Shown: piece after piece, positions 1-11,000 of the stretch
Layout of the letters: each line of letters opens with the position of its first letter
Numbering within the stretch: the stretch's first letter is position 1
DNA from: Porphyromonadaceae bacterium UBA7332
Lineage (GTDB): Bacteria > Bacteroidota > Bacteroidia > Bacteroidales > UBA7332
Reading direction: 5' to 3'
Length of the DNA: 64,000 nt
Assembly: GCA_002471225.1 (NCBI GenBank)
Contig: DKPO01000044.1
Span: forward strand, 1 to 64,000
The notes under the pieces: model-generated
Seen by the model: only the letters and a program-made list of their open reading frames with translations
Databases searched by the model: none
What the model was told of the DNA's origin: nothing
Translations under genes and position numbers: made by a program

Positions 1-22
1 GGTTCAAGCCCTACCTGAAGAG
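1..22 (+). tRNA. 3' end of a tRNA (truncated by window start), possibly tRNA-Asn
   Basis: The first bases read GG-TTCAAGC-CCTAC, which fits the end of a T-stem, a seven-base T-loop of TTCRANY form and the 3' T-stem strand. Seven acceptor bases and a G discriminator follow, with no encoded CCA. The implied 5' acceptor strand would start with T. A T at position 1 together with discriminator G is typical of tRNA-Asn, but the anticodon lies outside the window. A strong terminator follows within ten bases, as expected for a tRNA transcript. Confidence 0.5.
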
Positions 23-28
23 CATTGT

Positions 29-57
29 AAGCCTCGCATTTATTGCGAGGCTTTTTT
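29..57 (+). terminator. Rho-independent terminator after the tRNA
   Basis: A perfect 8-bp stem (GCCTCGCA at 31-38 with TGCGAGGC at 44-51) with a 5-base loop is followed by six T. It ends the tRNA transcript just before the NUDIX gene. Confidence 0.9.
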
Positions 58-85
58 GTTCTATCAAACTTCAAAAATAATTTTT

Positions 86-631
86 ATGGGCCAGCATATC
101 CTTGATCTATTCCAATATTGTCCGAAATGTGGCATGAGAACCTTTAAGCCGGTAAACGAGAAAGCCAAACGCTGCCTTGATTGTGGCTATACATATTATA
201 TTAACCCATCTGCAGCGGTAGCTGTTTTTATACGTAATCCCGAAGGTAATGCTTTACTTGTGGCAACAAGAGCAAAGGAGCCCGCTAAAGGTACTTATGA
301 TTTACCGGGAGGATTTACTGATTTGAATGAAACAGTAGAAGAAGCTGTTGTGAGAGAAGTATATGAAGAGACAAATCTTCATGTTTCAAAGCTAAATTAT
401 CTTTTTTCCATACCTAACTCATATGAATATAGTGGATTAATAGTTCCTACTATGGACTTGTTTTTTGAGGTAGAAGTTGATAATTTAACAGATTTAACGG
501 CTGCAGATGATGTTGCAGAATGTGAATTTATAGACTTAGATAAGCTGGATCCTGTTAAATTTGGATTAAAATCTGTGTCTGAAGCGGTTTCTCGATATAT
601 AAAAGAACATTTAAATGAGCTTAGTCGTTGA
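86..631 (+). CDS. NUDIX hydrolase with N-terminal zinc ribbon (NADH pyrophosphatase-like)
   Basis: About 181 residues. The N-terminus carries two CxxC pairs (CPKC and CLDC) forming a zinc ribbon like that of NudC-type NADH pyrophosphatases. A NUDIX fold follows, with the box GGFTDLNETVEEAVVREVYEET matching GX5EX7REUXEEXGU; the glutamates bind the catalytic divalent metal. The family hydrolyses nucleoside diphosphates linked to another moiety; NADH, ADP-ribose and similar compounds are candidates. The frame stays open upstream to a TTG at 56 inside the terminator T-run, so I choose the ATG at 86 (MGQHILDLF). It appears monocistronic. Substrate cannot be read from sequence. Confidence 0.85.
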   Translation: MGQHILDLFQYCPKCGMRTFKPVNEKAKRCLDCGYTYYINPSAAVAVFIRNPEGNALLVATRAKEPAKGTYDLPGGFTDLNETVEEAVVREVYEETNLHVSKLNYLFSIPNSYEYSGLIVPTMDLFFEVEVDNLTDLTAADDVAECEFIDLDKLDPVKFGLKSVSEAVSRYIKEHLNELSR

Positions 632-694
632 TTAATAGATAATTTTTTTCATCTATTTGAAATGATTTTTCAGAGACTTTCCCATGGAGTTTAT

Positions 695-702
695 TATTTT
701 TG
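695..702 (+). promoter_or_regulatory. Bacteroidetes-type -7 box for the TPR gene
   Basis: TATTTTTG matches the -7 consensus TAnnTTTG used by the Bacteroidetes primary sigma factor and lies 17 bases before the ATG at 719. No good -33 TTTG is seen at the usual spacing. Confidence 0.45.
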
Positions 703-718
703 CGAAAAATAGTTTACA

Positions 719-3700
719 ATGAAGCGATTCACGACGTTACTAGCAAGTGTGTTGACCGTAAGTACAGGCTTACTTTCGGCCCAACTTCCCTATAATCCTA
801 CTGAAGGAATAGTATATCCTCAGCAGGCTCAATCAATGTTTAACAGAAATAACTACATTGGTTGTTTAGAGCAATTAAAAAAGTATTATAATGAGCAATC
901 AGTGCAAAACAATTCAGCTGATCTGGCATTTCTGGAAGTTGCTTCGGCAATGGAACTGAATAAGCCCGATGCAGAGGAATTGATGAATGCTTATTTGAAA
1001 AAATACCCACAGACATCTTACAAAGGACGTAGCTTGTATCTTCTTGGAAGCTATAAAATCAATCAGGGCCAATATAGCGAAGCAATTCCTTTGCTTGAAG
1101 AGGCTGGAGATAGCTGGTTGTCAAAAGCAGAGAAAGAGTCCTGCTATTATAAACTGGCATTCTGTTTTCTACAGACTGGCGAAATACAAGCAGCCAAAGG
1201 TTTGTTTCAGCAGCTAAGTCAAAACTCGGATGTCTATGAAATGGGAGCCGATTATTATCTGGCTTACATCAATTATCTGCAAAAAGATTATGATGCGGCA
1301 TTAAAAGGTTTTATGCCATTAATGAATATTCCGCAATATAATGAGGTTGTACCTTTCTATGTTGCGCAGATTTATTTTATCAATGGCAAATATGAGAAAG
1401 CGATTGAGGCAGCTCAGCGTTTGTCAGGAAATGCAGCTATTGATAAAGAATCAAAAGCAGAAATGTTACGTCTGATCGGGGAGAGTTACTATTACATGGG
1501 TAATGGCTCTAACGCAATTAAATATCTGACAGAATACGTAGGATTAACAAATCGTCCGACACGTAGTGCGTATTATGCTCTTGGATTGGCTGACTATGAA
1601 GCGGGTCAGTTTAAGCAAGCTATTGCTGCATTATCAAAATGTACATCTCAAAACGATATATATGCTCAAACTGCATACTATTATCTGGCTTTGTCTTATT
1701 TAAAGACAGGGGATCAGAATAATGCACGTATGGCTTTTGAAGCTGCATCGAAAATGAATTTTGATCAAAAGATCAAAGAAATGGCGATGTACAATTACGC
1801 ATTGACTGTGTATGAAACTGCATTTTCTCCATTTAATGAATCTGTAAAAGCTTTTGAGGCATTCTTGAACGCTTATCCTAATTCAGTATATGCAGAGCAG
1901 GCTAGTTCATATCTGGTAGATGTTTATATGACTACTAAGAACTACACAGGCGCATTAGCCTCTATTCAGCAAATAGCAAAGCCTACAGCTAAAATATTAG
2001 CAGCTAAACAACGTATTTTGTTCTATCTGGGAACAGAGCAGGTTGTAAGTGCTGATTTCAAAAAAGCGATAACTCTTTTCACAGAAGCAATAGATCTTGG
2101 AAATTATAATCCGGAGATCAAAGCAGAAGCTTTTTATTGGAGAGGTGAGTCTTATTATCGTCTTGAAAATTACTCGCAGGCAGTTTCGAACTTCCAGCGT
2201 TTCCTGAGTGATACGAAAGATCGTTATTCTACGATTTATGCTTTAGCTCAATATAACTTAGGGTATGCTTACTTTAAAATGTATGACTTTGCGAAAGCAA
2301 GAGTAGCTTTTGAACGTTTTGTTGATTTGTATAAAGACAGACAAAGTTCGGTATATGCAGATGCATTAAACCGATTAGGTGATTGCCAGTACTACAGAAG
2401 AGAGTTCAATGCCGCGGAGAAAAGTTATACGGCTGCTTCTCAGGTGAAAGGATTTGAAGATTATGCATTGTTCCAGAAAGCGACAATGCAGGGTATCCAA
2501 CGTCAGCCTGCACAGAAAATCCAGACATTGTCATCATTATTGAACACATATCCGAAATCAGAATATGTTGATGATGCTTTACTGGAAAGAGGTCGTGCTC
2601 AGATTTCTGTTGACAATTATGCGGGTGCTATCCAGGATTTCCAAAAGCTGATTAAAGAATTTAATACAAGTTCTCTGGCTCCTGTCGCAGCTATACAGTT
2701 AAGCTTGGCTTATCGTAATATCGGCGATAAAGAGCATGCTTTGGAAAGTTATAAATATATACTTAAAAACTTCCCGGGAAGTGATGAGGCAAAAGTAGCC
2801 AATGCCGACCTGAAAGCAATGTATCAGGATTTGAATCGAATTGATGAATATGCTTCTTATGTGAATAATCTGGGAGGAGCTTTCAGCTTTTCTGTAACAG
2901 AACAAGATTCTTTGACATATCTTGCCGCAGAGCAGGCATACTTGAAAGGAGATAATATTCAGGGAGAAAAGAGCTTCGTTAAATACTTGCAATCTTTCCC
3001 TGAAGGAGCTTTTGTTGTGGATGCAAACTACAATTTAGGTGTAATTACAATGAAAACGTCTTCAGATGTAGCTGAACGCTATTTTGAGAAAGTAGTGTCA
3101 TTCCCGAACAATAAATATACCGAAGATGCTTTGGCTGTTTTAGGTGATATTTATATGGGTAAAAACGATCACTCGAAAGCTTACAGTAGGTATAAAGATC
3201 TTTCATTGGTAGCTTCTAAAAAAGCATTGCAATTGAAAGCTAAAGAAGGTATGATGAAAAGTGCTGCACAAATGGGACAGAATGAAGACGTAGTTCTGAT
3301 CGCAAATACAATTTTGAGTGAATCGGGATTAAAACCTGATTTACATAACGAAACATTGTATATGAGAGCAAAAGCACTTACAGCGTTGAATCAAAAAGAT
3401 CATGCTCGTAAAGATTATGAGGTCTTATCCAAAGATACTCGTTCTGTATATGGTGCGGAAGCTAAATATATCCTTGCAGAAGAAAACTTCAATGAAGGAA
3501 ATATGGATAAATCAGAAGCAATCTTATTTGACTTTATTGATCAGGGCACTCCTCATCAATATTGGTTAGCTAAAGGATTTATTCTGCTTTCGGATATCTA
3601 TGTAAACAAAAAAGATGATTTTCAGGCAAAACAATATTTGTTGAGTTTGAAAAACAACTATAAAGCAAATGATGAGCTGCAAAAAGAGATCAGTGATCGT

Positions 3701-3745
3701 CTTCAGAAGATTCAGGCTCGTGAACAGAAACAAACCCGTAACTAA
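719..3745 (+). CDS. Large exported tetratricopeptide-repeat protein
   Basis: 1008 residues. A signal peptide (MKRFTTLLASVLTVSTGLLSAQ) is followed by repeated TPR-like helical pairs along the whole length; motifs such as YYYLALSYLKTGDQNNARMAF and ALAQYNLGYAYFKMYDFAKA are clear. Repeats of this type make superhelical scaffolds for protein binding. Together with export this suggests a periplasmic or outer-membrane-associated assembly factor. The next gene starts 34 bases downstream and encodes an outer-membrane barrel, so the two are probably co-transcribed and may act together. No enzymatic motif is visible. The TPR assignment is firm; partner and role are inference. Confidence 0.85.
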   Translation: MKRFTTLLASVLTVSTGLLSAQLPYNPTEGIVYPQQAQSMFNRNNYIGCLEQLKKYYNEQSVQNNSADLAFLEVASAMELNKPDAEELMNAYLKKYPQTSYKGRSLYLLGSYKINQGQYSEAIPLLEEAGDSWLSKAEKESCYYKLAFCFLQTGEIQAAKGLFQQLSQNSDVYEMGADYYLAYINYLQKDYDAALKGFMPLMNIPQYNEVVPFYVAQIYFINGKYEKAIEAAQRLSGNAAIDKESKAEMLRLIGESYYYMGNGSNAIKYLTEYVGLTNRPTRSAYYALGLADYEAGQFKQAIAALSKCTSQNDIYAQTAYYYLALSYLKTGDQNNARMAFEAASKMNFDQKIKEMAMYNYALTVYETAFSPFNESVKAFEAFLNAYPNSVYAEQASSYLVDVYMTTKNYTGALASIQQIAKPTAKILAAKQRILFYLGTEQVVSADFKKAITLFTEAIDLGNYNPEIKAEAFYWRGESYYRLENYSQAVSNFQRFLSDTKDRYSTIYALAQYNLGYAYFKMYDFAKARVAFERFVDLYKDRQSSVYADALNRLGDCQYYRREFNAAEKSYTAASQVKGFEDYALFQKATMQGIQRQPAQKIQTLSSLLNTYPKSEYVDDALLERGRAQISVDNYAGAIQDFQKLIKEFNTSSLAPVAAIQLSLAYRNIGDKEHALESYKYILKNFPGSDEAKVANADLKAMYQDLNRIDEYASYVNNLGGAFSFSVTEQDSLTYLAAEQAYLKGDNIQGEKSFVKYLQSFPEGAFVVDANYNLGVITMKTSSDVAERYFEKVVSFPNNKYTEDALAVLGDIYMGKNDHSKAYSRYKDLSLVASKKALQLKAKEGMMKSAAQMGQNEDVVLIANTILSESGLKPDLHNETLYMRAKALTALNQKDHARKDYEVLSKDTRSVYGAEAKYILAEENFNEGNMDKSEAILFDFIDQGTPHQYWLAKGFILLSDIYVNKKDDFQAKQYLLSLKNNYKANDELQKEISDRLQKIQAREQKQTRN

Positions 3746-3779
3746 GGGGGATATCGTTTAACTTACAAGAAAATTCAAA

Positions 3780-5498
3780 ATGAAAAGAAACAGATATATT
3801 CTACTCACAGCATTGACTCTTTTAGCAGTTGACAGTGCATGGGCTCAATCAGAGAAAAAAGAGAATGAAGTTATTGAGCGTGAGCTTACGATCGAAAAAG
3901 AATTTCAACCGATTGTTCGTGATGCGTCTAAAGTAAGTCTTTTGCCTTCAGTAGAAGCTCCGAAAGGTGATTCGAAAAAAGCTACAGACTATTCATTCTG
4001 GACTATTACAGGGACTCCTTTGTATGAAGTTAACCCTTTGGCTCCTGCAGCTATCGGGACTAACTTTGACTTTAGCGAGCAAAGAGGTTATGTGAATCTT
4101 TCAATGGGTAATTATTGGAACACAGAAGCAAATGTGGGCGGAGCAATTATCCGGAACGAGAATACGGAACTGAACGCTTCGTTTGACTTCTTTAATACTT
4201 CCGGTAAGAGAGAAGGGTTAGAAAGACAGTTGATGTTGATGGACAAAAAGATGAAAGTTCAGTTGATGCAGAATCGATTCAATATCAATCTGAATCAGCA
4301 GGTTTCTAAAATTCGTTTATTGTTAGGTCTTACCTATAACAATTCGCGTTATAATCTGCCAATGCTTCCGATTGCTACAGCTGATCAGGCGCTTAAGACA
4401 GAATCATTTTCTGATATTAAGCCTACGAATAATCAGATTAAGTTTAATGCAGCAATACCGGTAGTTCGCTTAGGTGAAAACTGGCAAATGAAAACAGCTT
4501 TGAACTATAGTTTCTTTACGCGCTCTTATACCGGATTATCTAACGATAAGAGTGCGACAGAAAACTTCGGAAATTTAGAAATGGATTTCTTTGGTAAACT
4601 GTTAGGAAATATCAGTGGCGGAGTGAATGTACAGGGTGAATTTTTTGCACCTGAAGGAGACACATACGGAATGGGTAAAATTACTCCGCGTGTAGCTTTT
4701 GAGTTAGAAAACTTCAGACTATCGGCGGGTGTTGCTTTCCAGGCAGGTCCTAAATTTCACGTTTTCCCGGATATTCATATGAACTGGGATATTACACCTG
4801 CATTCGGAATGTACGCAGACTGGACAGGAAATGCACAGTTTAATACATTTGAGCGAATGTCAAACCTTTGCTATCTGGTTTTACCGAATGCTATCACAAC
4901 CAACAAGCAGGATGTTACACCGAGTGATATCAAAATCGGTTTCAAAGGCTTGATTAAGGATGCGTTGTCAATAGAACTTTTTGGAGGCGCGACTCGTTAT
5001 GATAGAGTCTCTGTAGTAGCACCTTACGTAGACCGATTAGCTGCTTATGCAATGGCTGCTGCTCAGATAAAAGATATCACAGGTTGGAATTATGGATTAA
5101 AAGTGAGTGCTAATGTTGGTAAAATGGTGCAAACATCATTGGATCTGACAGGATACTCAGGATATAAATTAATGCAGCAACCTGAATTTATTGTAAAATA
5201 TAATTTAGGTATTCAACCTATCAACCCACTTCGTATTGATTTGGATTATCAGTTTGTTGGTAAACGTCAGGTTGGCTTGGTAAATGAAGAAACAGGTAAT
5301 GTTTTATCAAAAGATGCACCTGTTTATGACACAATGAAAGCCGTAAACTTGTTAGGTTTAAAAGCAACCTATAACTTTACCAAAAATTTTGCTGTATATG
5401 TATCGGCAAATAACTTACTCAATCAGAAATACGACATCTGGTATGGTGTACCTGCTCAGGGAATTAATTTCATGGCTGGTGCGAGCTTAAACTTTTGA
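3780..5498 (+). CDS. Outer-membrane beta-barrel protein, TonB-dependent-receptor-like
   Basis: 572 residues. A signal peptide (MKRNRYILLTALTLLAVDSAWAQ) is followed by a charged region with a TonB-receptor-like flavour (IERELTIEKEFQPIVRDAS), then many alternating beta-strand segments. The C-terminus (YVSANNLLNQKYDIWYG...GASLNF, ending in F) is typical of TonB-dependent receptor barrels and of BAM recognition. It is much shorter than SusC-type receptors and shows no clear plug domain. Transport of a TonB-driven ligand is therefore uncertain; it may be a structural barrel working with the upstream TPR protein. Confidence 0.7.
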   Translation: MKRNRYILLTALTLLAVDSAWAQSEKKENEVIERELTIEKEFQPIVRDASKVSLLPSVEAPKGDSKKATDYSFWTITGTPLYEVNPLAPAAIGTNFDFSEQRGYVNLSMGNYWNTEANVGGAIIRNENTELNASFDFFNTSGKREGLERQLMLMDKKMKVQLMQNRFNINLNQQVSKIRLLLGLTYNNSRYNLPMLPIATADQALKTESFSDIKPTNNQIKFNAAIPVVRLGENWQMKTALNYSFFTRSYTGLSNDKSATENFGNLEMDFFGKLLGNISGGVNVQGEFFAPEGDTYGMGKITPRVAFELENFRLSAGVAFQAGPKFHVFPDIHMNWDITPAFGMYADWTGNAQFNTFERMSNLCYLVLPNAITTNKQDVTPSDIKIGFKGLIKDALSIELFGGATRYDRVSVVAPYVDRLAAYAMAAAQIKDITGWNYGLKVSANVGKMVQTSLDLTGYSGYKLMQQPEFIVKYNLGIQPINPLRIDLDYQFVGKRQVGLVNEETGNVLSKDAPVYDTMKAVNLLGLKATYNFTKNFAVYVSANNLLNQKYDIWYGVPAQGINFMAGASLNF

Positions 5499-5564
5499 TG
5501 GAGGCTTTTCGCTGAAAAGTTTCGGAAACAAGGAAAATAACTATCGAAAAAGATCTTAGACAAG

Positions 5565-8009
5565 ATGCAAAAAAATTTAGTCATAGTAGAGTCCCCCGCG
5601 AAAGCAAAGACGATCGAAAAGTTCTTGGGAAAGGATTTTAAGGTTATGTCAAGCTATGGACATATTCGCGATTTGAAGAAGAAAGACTTTAGTATTGATA
5701 TCGCTAACGGCTTTCAACCTATATATGAAGTTCCTGCTGATAAAAAGAAATTAGTAGAGGAATTAAAAAAACAAGCGAGTGATTCGGATATTGTTTGGCT
5801 AGCATCCGATGAGGACCGCGAGGGGGAAGCCATTGCCTGGCATCTTTATGAGGTTTTGGGATTGAATCCCGAGCATACGAAACGAATAGTTTTTCATGAA
5901 ATTACGAAAAATGCAATTTTGCATGCTATCGAGACTCCTCGCGATATCGATCTGAATTTAGTCAATGCCCAACAGGCAAGACGTATTTTAGATCGTATTG
6001 TAGGTTTCGAACTTTCTCCGGTATTATGGAGAAAAGTAAAACCTGCTTTGTCTGCCGGACGTGTTCAGTCTGTGGCTGTACGTCTGATTGTAGAGCGCGA
6101 ACGTGAGATCCAGGCTTTTACTCCGGAAGCAGCATATCGTGTGATCGGTATATTTATCGTTACAGCTGCTAACGGGGATAAGTCTGAATTGAAAGCAGAA
6201 TTAAATAAAAGATTTAAAACGAAAGAAGAAGCAGAGGCTTTCTTAAATAGTTGCAAGTCTACTGATTTTGTGATTGAGGATATACAGACGAGACCAGGTA
6301 AAAAATCACCTGCAGCACCATTTACAACATCTACGTTGCAACAGGAAGCCGCAAGAAAACTGGGTTACTCGGTATCGCAAACGATGTCTGTAGCTCAGAA
6401 ATTATACGAAAACGGGCATATTACCTATATGCGTACCGACTCGGTTAATTTATCTGATTTAGCTATCAATACGGCTAAAGAAGAGATTTTCTCGACTATG
6501 GGCGAACGTTACTGGAAATACAGACAATTTCAGACAAAAGCAAAAGGTGCTCAGGAAGCCCACGAGGCTATCCGCCCGACAGATCTGAAAAAAGAAAAAG
6601 TCGAGGGTACTGCACAGGAAAAGAAATTGTATGAATTGATCTGGAAACGCACAATCGCTTCTCAAATGGCTGATGCGGAACTGGAGAAAACAACAGCGAC
6701 AATCGGTTTGGCTACAACAAGTGAGAAATTTGTTGCAGTGGGAGAGGTGCTTAAGTTTGATGGTTTCCTTCGCGTATATCTTGAATCGTCCGATGACGAG
6801 TCAGAATCTTCAGATAGCGGACTTTTGCCTCCGATGAAAGTAGGTGAGGTTTTGAATATGAAAAACATCACAGCAACCGAGCGCTTTACTCAGCGTCCGG
6901 CGCGTTACTCAGAGGCTTCTTTGGTACGTAAACTGGAAGAATTAGGTATCGGACGTCCTTCTACTTATGCTCCGACTATTACGACTGTTCAAAACAGAGA
7001 GTATGTCGAAAAAGGAGATAAAGAAGGAACAGAGCGTTCGTTTACGGTTTTGACTTTATCGAAAGATAAAATCAAAGAACAAACAAAAACGGAAATTACC
7101 GGTGCAGACAAAGCGAAATTATTCCCGACAAATATTGGTGTTGTCGTAAATGATTATCTGACTGAGAACTTCCCGAATATCCTGAACTACAGCTTTACGG
7201 CAGATGTGGAAAAAGAATTTGACAGTATTGCCGAAGGAGACCTTAATTGGGTACAGGCTCTTGATAAATTCTACGGACCTTTCCATACAACGGTCGAAAC
7301 AAGTCTGGCAGCTAAGCAAGAGCGAAAAGTCGGGGAACGTTTATTGGGGAATGATCCTAAAACCGGAAAACCGGTATCTGTGAAAATCGGTCGTTTCGGT
7401 CCGATGGTTCAGATCGGGTCGAATGAGGACGAGGAAAAGCCTCAGTTTGCTTCTTTGATGAAAGGGATTTCAATGGAAGAAATGACTTTGGAACAAGCTC
7501 TGAAACATTTCGAATTGCCTCGTACATTAGGCGAATACGAAAATGAAACAATAACAGTAGCTGTAGGTCGTTTTGGACCCTATGTGAAATTCGGAAAATT
7601 ATTTGTCTCTCTGCCTAAAGGTGCCAATCCGATGGAAACGACTTTGGATGAAGCTATCGAACTGATAGAGGCAAAGAAAAAACAGGAGGCTGAAAAATTC
7701 ATCAAGAAATTTGATGAAGAGCCGGAACTAGAAGTCCTGAATGGCCGTTTTGGTCCGTATATAGCTTACTCAGGATCGAATTATAAGATCCCGAAAGGTA
7801 CAGATCCGAAAGTACTGACGTTAGACGAATGTATGACGATCATTAAAGATCAGCCTGCAAAGAAAACAACGGCACGTAAAACAAAAGCTGTCAAAGAGCC
7901 AAAGGCGACGAAAGAGCCTAAAGCCGCAAAAGAGTCTAAAGTAGCTAAAACTGCGAAAGAACCTAAAGCGACAAAAACAACAAAAGCGACAAAAACAACA
8001 AAAAAATAG
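5565..8009 (+). CDS. topA: DNA topoisomerase I (type IA)
   Basis: 814 residues. The N-terminal TOPRIM domain (LVIVESPAKAKTIEKFLG, with ASDEDREGEAIAWHL providing the acidic metal site) is followed by the type IA core with the active-site tyrosine in HITYMRTDSVNLS. The C-terminal half has glycine/aromatic repeats of the TOPRIM_C type (GRFGPYVKFG, GRFGPYIAYSG) instead of Cys4 zinc fingers. The last ~50 residues are a low-complexity Lys/Ala/Thr/Pro tail resembling histone H1 tails. The enzyme relaxes negative supercoils. It starts 66 bases after the barrel gene and ends at a terminator. Confidence 0.97.
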   Translation: MQKNLVIVESPAKAKTIEKFLGKDFKVMSSYGHIRDLKKKDFSIDIANGFQPIYEVPADKKKLVEELKKQASDSDIVWLASDEDREGEAIAWHLYEVLGLNPEHTKRIVFHEITKNAILHAIETPRDIDLNLVNAQQARRILDRIVGFELSPVLWRKVKPALSAGRVQSVAVRLIVEREREIQAFTPEAAYRVIGIFIVTAANGDKSELKAELNKRFKTKEEAEAFLNSCKSTDFVIEDIQTRPGKKSPAAPFTTSTLQQEAARKLGYSVSQTMSVAQKLYENGHITYMRTDSVNLSDLAINTAKEEIFSTMGERYWKYRQFQTKAKGAQEAHEAIRPTDLKKEKVEGTAQEKKLYELIWKRTIASQMADAELEKTTATIGLATTSEKFVAVGEVLKFDGFLRVYLESSDDESESSDSGLLPPMKVGEVLNMKNITATERFTQRPARYSEASLVRKLEELGIGRPSTYAPTITTVQNREYVEKGDKEGTERSFTVLTLSKDKIKEQTKTEITGADKAKLFPTNIGVVVNDYLTENFPNILNYSFTADVEKEFDSIAEGDLNWVQALDKFYGPFHTTVETSLAAKQERKVGERLLGNDPKTGKPVSVKIGRFGPMVQIGSNEDEEKPQFASLMKGISMEEMTLEQALKHFELPRTLGEYENETITVAVGRFGPYVKFGKLFVSLPKGANPMETTLDEAIELIEAKKKQEAEKFIKKFDEEPELEVLNGRFGPYIAYSGSNYKIPKGTDPKVLTLDECMTIIKDQPAKKTTARKTKAVKEPKATKEPKAAKESKVAKTAKEPKATKTTKATKTTKK

Positions 8010-8014
8010 TATTT

Positions 8015-8054
8015 TAAGGGAGAGAATAAAGTAATGCTTTATCTCTCCTTTTAC
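8015..8054 (+). terminator. Terminator after topA
   Basis: An inverted repeat (GGAGAGAATAAAG / CTTTATCTCTCC, one bulged base) with a short loop is followed by TTTTA, between topA and the SNF2 helicase gene. Confidence 0.6.
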
Positions 8055-8066
8055 TGTTAATATCCT

Positions 8067-11000
8067 ATGCATAGTAATTTAGTACTTCTATATGAAAATC
8101 TGCCTGAAGAGGCAAAAGTATTTGTGAATAGCATAACTTTATATTTTAATCCGGTTTCTGACGAAAAGATAAACAAACTCGCCAGAGCCATGGAGAAGAA
8201 ATATAAGATAGGCTATAACCTCATAACCGTAACTAATCAGTTCCTTGAATTGAGCGATAATATTAAATGGGAAAATACTTATCTGATACATCCTCAATTA
8301 GCTTTACACGTAATTTATTTATTGCATAAGGATTCTAATTTATTTGATGAAGCTCAATTATGGCAAACTTATTTTGAGCATACATACAGATTTACCAATA
8401 CAGAATCTCGTCTGTTGCATGAACTAAAAGAATTCTTATTTGATTATCTGGAATTGCAGGCATCGGTCGTAAAGTTTCATTTGAAAGAAGATCATCAAAT
8501 GAATTATGCGGCCCGTATTCAGATGTATTCGTTGCAGGATAAGAAATTTAAGCATATAGAACAATGCTATGGAACCTATGATTTTATCGAGATTCTAAAG
8601 CAAGCGCGTAATGAGCGTGTTCAGAACTTTAATAAATACTTTGATTACAAAAGTATTATCAATAAAATCCGCGTTTCTCCTGTTGCTTCTTCCGTGTTTC
8701 CTGTAGAATACAATTATCTCTATGCTACAGGGTATATACTGGAAGGTAAATTTGAGATGATTAAACAAAATCTGCCTCCGGAGAATATGCCGGGACTTTA
8801 TGCCCAAGCCGTTGTGAGAATGCTTGATGGTGACAATACGATGTCTTTGCGCTTTTTTGATGCAGCCATCAAGATTCAAAAGAAAACAACTAAATTGCCT
8901 TATCCTCAAATGGCTATTTATGCCTTTCTTTATGCGGTTTTATTGGTGAAAATGAAAGATGAGGGCACGGCAGCTACTATATCAAAGCTCTTAAAAAATA
9001 AAGAACTCAAGAAAGTCGGAGTGTTATACATGCTTTTGGCTATCAATTCCGGGGTTACAAAAAATAGTATAGAAAAAGAGATTGCAGCACTTTCAGCTAA
9101 AGGGCTTACAACGCTCGAAAAGCTATTGACGGTAATTGTTGCTGAAAATTATCAGATTAAAATACCGGATTCGTACCGGTCAAATCTTCCGACACTGCAG
9201 GACTTACTGGAACTTGATTTCAATTGGTTAGCCATGGAGTATGCTTTTGCATGTAAAGAAAACGAAGAGCTGATTAAGCTGGAATCAAAGATTGATTGCA
9301 AATCTGTTTTTGATGAAGTTCGCATCGAGATGGATTGGGAAAGAGCATTGAATGCCCTTCTTAATCAGGTGAGTGAAACGGATCAGGTTCATGAAATCAA
9401 GCTTTTCCGAGTTGCTTACTTTTTGGATTATGATATGGGAGAGATTACTCCTGTCCTTCAGCAATCCAAAGATGGTGTAACCTGGACAAAGGGAAAAGTG
9501 ATCTCTTTGCAACGATTTGCGGCTTACGAAACGGAGGGTATGACAGAACAAGATAAGAAAGTTGCAGATTGCATAGAGCGCGATTTCTATTACAGAAAGC
9601 AATTCGTTCTTTATATGCATGCCGCTTTGAAGCATCTTGGCGGACACCCTTATGTATTTTTGGCCGACAATCCGACTATTCCAATCGAGATAGTTGAAAC
9701 GAAGCCCGAACTGACTATAACTCAAAAGGAGGGAGGGTATCAGTTGCATATCAATGTAGAGGAGCCTGAATTAAGCTGTCAGATCGAGCGGGAGAATAAT
9801 ACGCGTATCAAAGTAATGAATCTGACTAAAGCACAACAGGCATACTTGCAATTGCTTGATCAGATAAAATTTGTTCCGAACGGAGGGAAAGATAAATTAT
9901 TGTCATTGCTGAATAAGCTTAAAAATGATATTACGATCTATTCGGATTTAGTTGATAAGAATTCGACAATTAAGCAACTACAGGCTGACTCTCGTATATT
10001 TGTTCAGATAATTCCTATCGGAGATACTTTAAAAGCGGAATTGTTTATAAAACCGTTTACTTCTGAAGCTCCTTACTGCAAAGCCGGTGTCGGTGCGAAG
10101 CATGTTTTCGGTCAATTGGGTGATGAACGCGTACAGGCAGAACGGAATCTCGAAGCGGAGAGATCCAATTGGACGATTGTAAAAAACGCTTTGGATCAAA
10201 TCGTAATGGATGACGAAGAAGAAAACGATATCTATATTTTTGATGATCCGTATAACTGTCTTGAATTTATCGAGACTATTCGTTCGATGAATGAGGTTGC
10301 TGTGATGGAGTGGCCCGAAGGTGTAAAATACAAAATTACAGGCTATGCCAATTCGGGCAGTCTTAATATTTCACTTAGAAGCCGTTCTCACTGGTTTGAG
10401 TTGGAAGGAGAGCTGAAAGTTTCGGAAGATAAAATTCTGACGATCGGAGAACTTCTGAAAGCGACTCGTAACAGTAAAGGACGCTTTATTGAATTAGGTG
10501 ACGGAGAGTTCTTAGCGCTGACCGAACAGCTTAGAAAACAGTTGCTGGACCTGGATGCCTATGTGCAGGATACAAAAGAAGGTTTAGTTCTGGATCAGTT
10601 TACGACTTCCTTTATTGAAGACTTAGCGATGCAAGGCATTAATTTGCATGCAGACAAACAATATTATGAGTTTCGCGAAAATCTGAAGGTCCAGGAAACA
10701 ACCGAATATCAGGTTCCTTGTAATCTTCAGGCAGAACTTAGGGATTATCAGGCAGAAGGTTTCCGTTGGATGGCAAGACTGGATGGTTGGGGAGCCGGGG
10801 CATGTTTAGCCGATGACATGGGTCTTGGTAAAACGATTCAGACTATTTCGATGCTTTTATACAAAGCCAAAAGCGGTCCGTCTTTAGTGGTTGCTCCAGC
10901 TTCGGTTTTACCAAACTGGATTCGTGAGATCAGTAACTTTGCTCCATCTCTGAATATTGTCAATCTATCTCCTTCTGTTGATCGATTAGAGAAAATCAGA

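Noticed and set aside
7821..8072. Minus-strand 83-codon Cys/Phe-rich frame over the topA end
   Set aside because: It is the shadow of the Lys-rich topA tail; composition follows from AAA-rich codons on the other strand.
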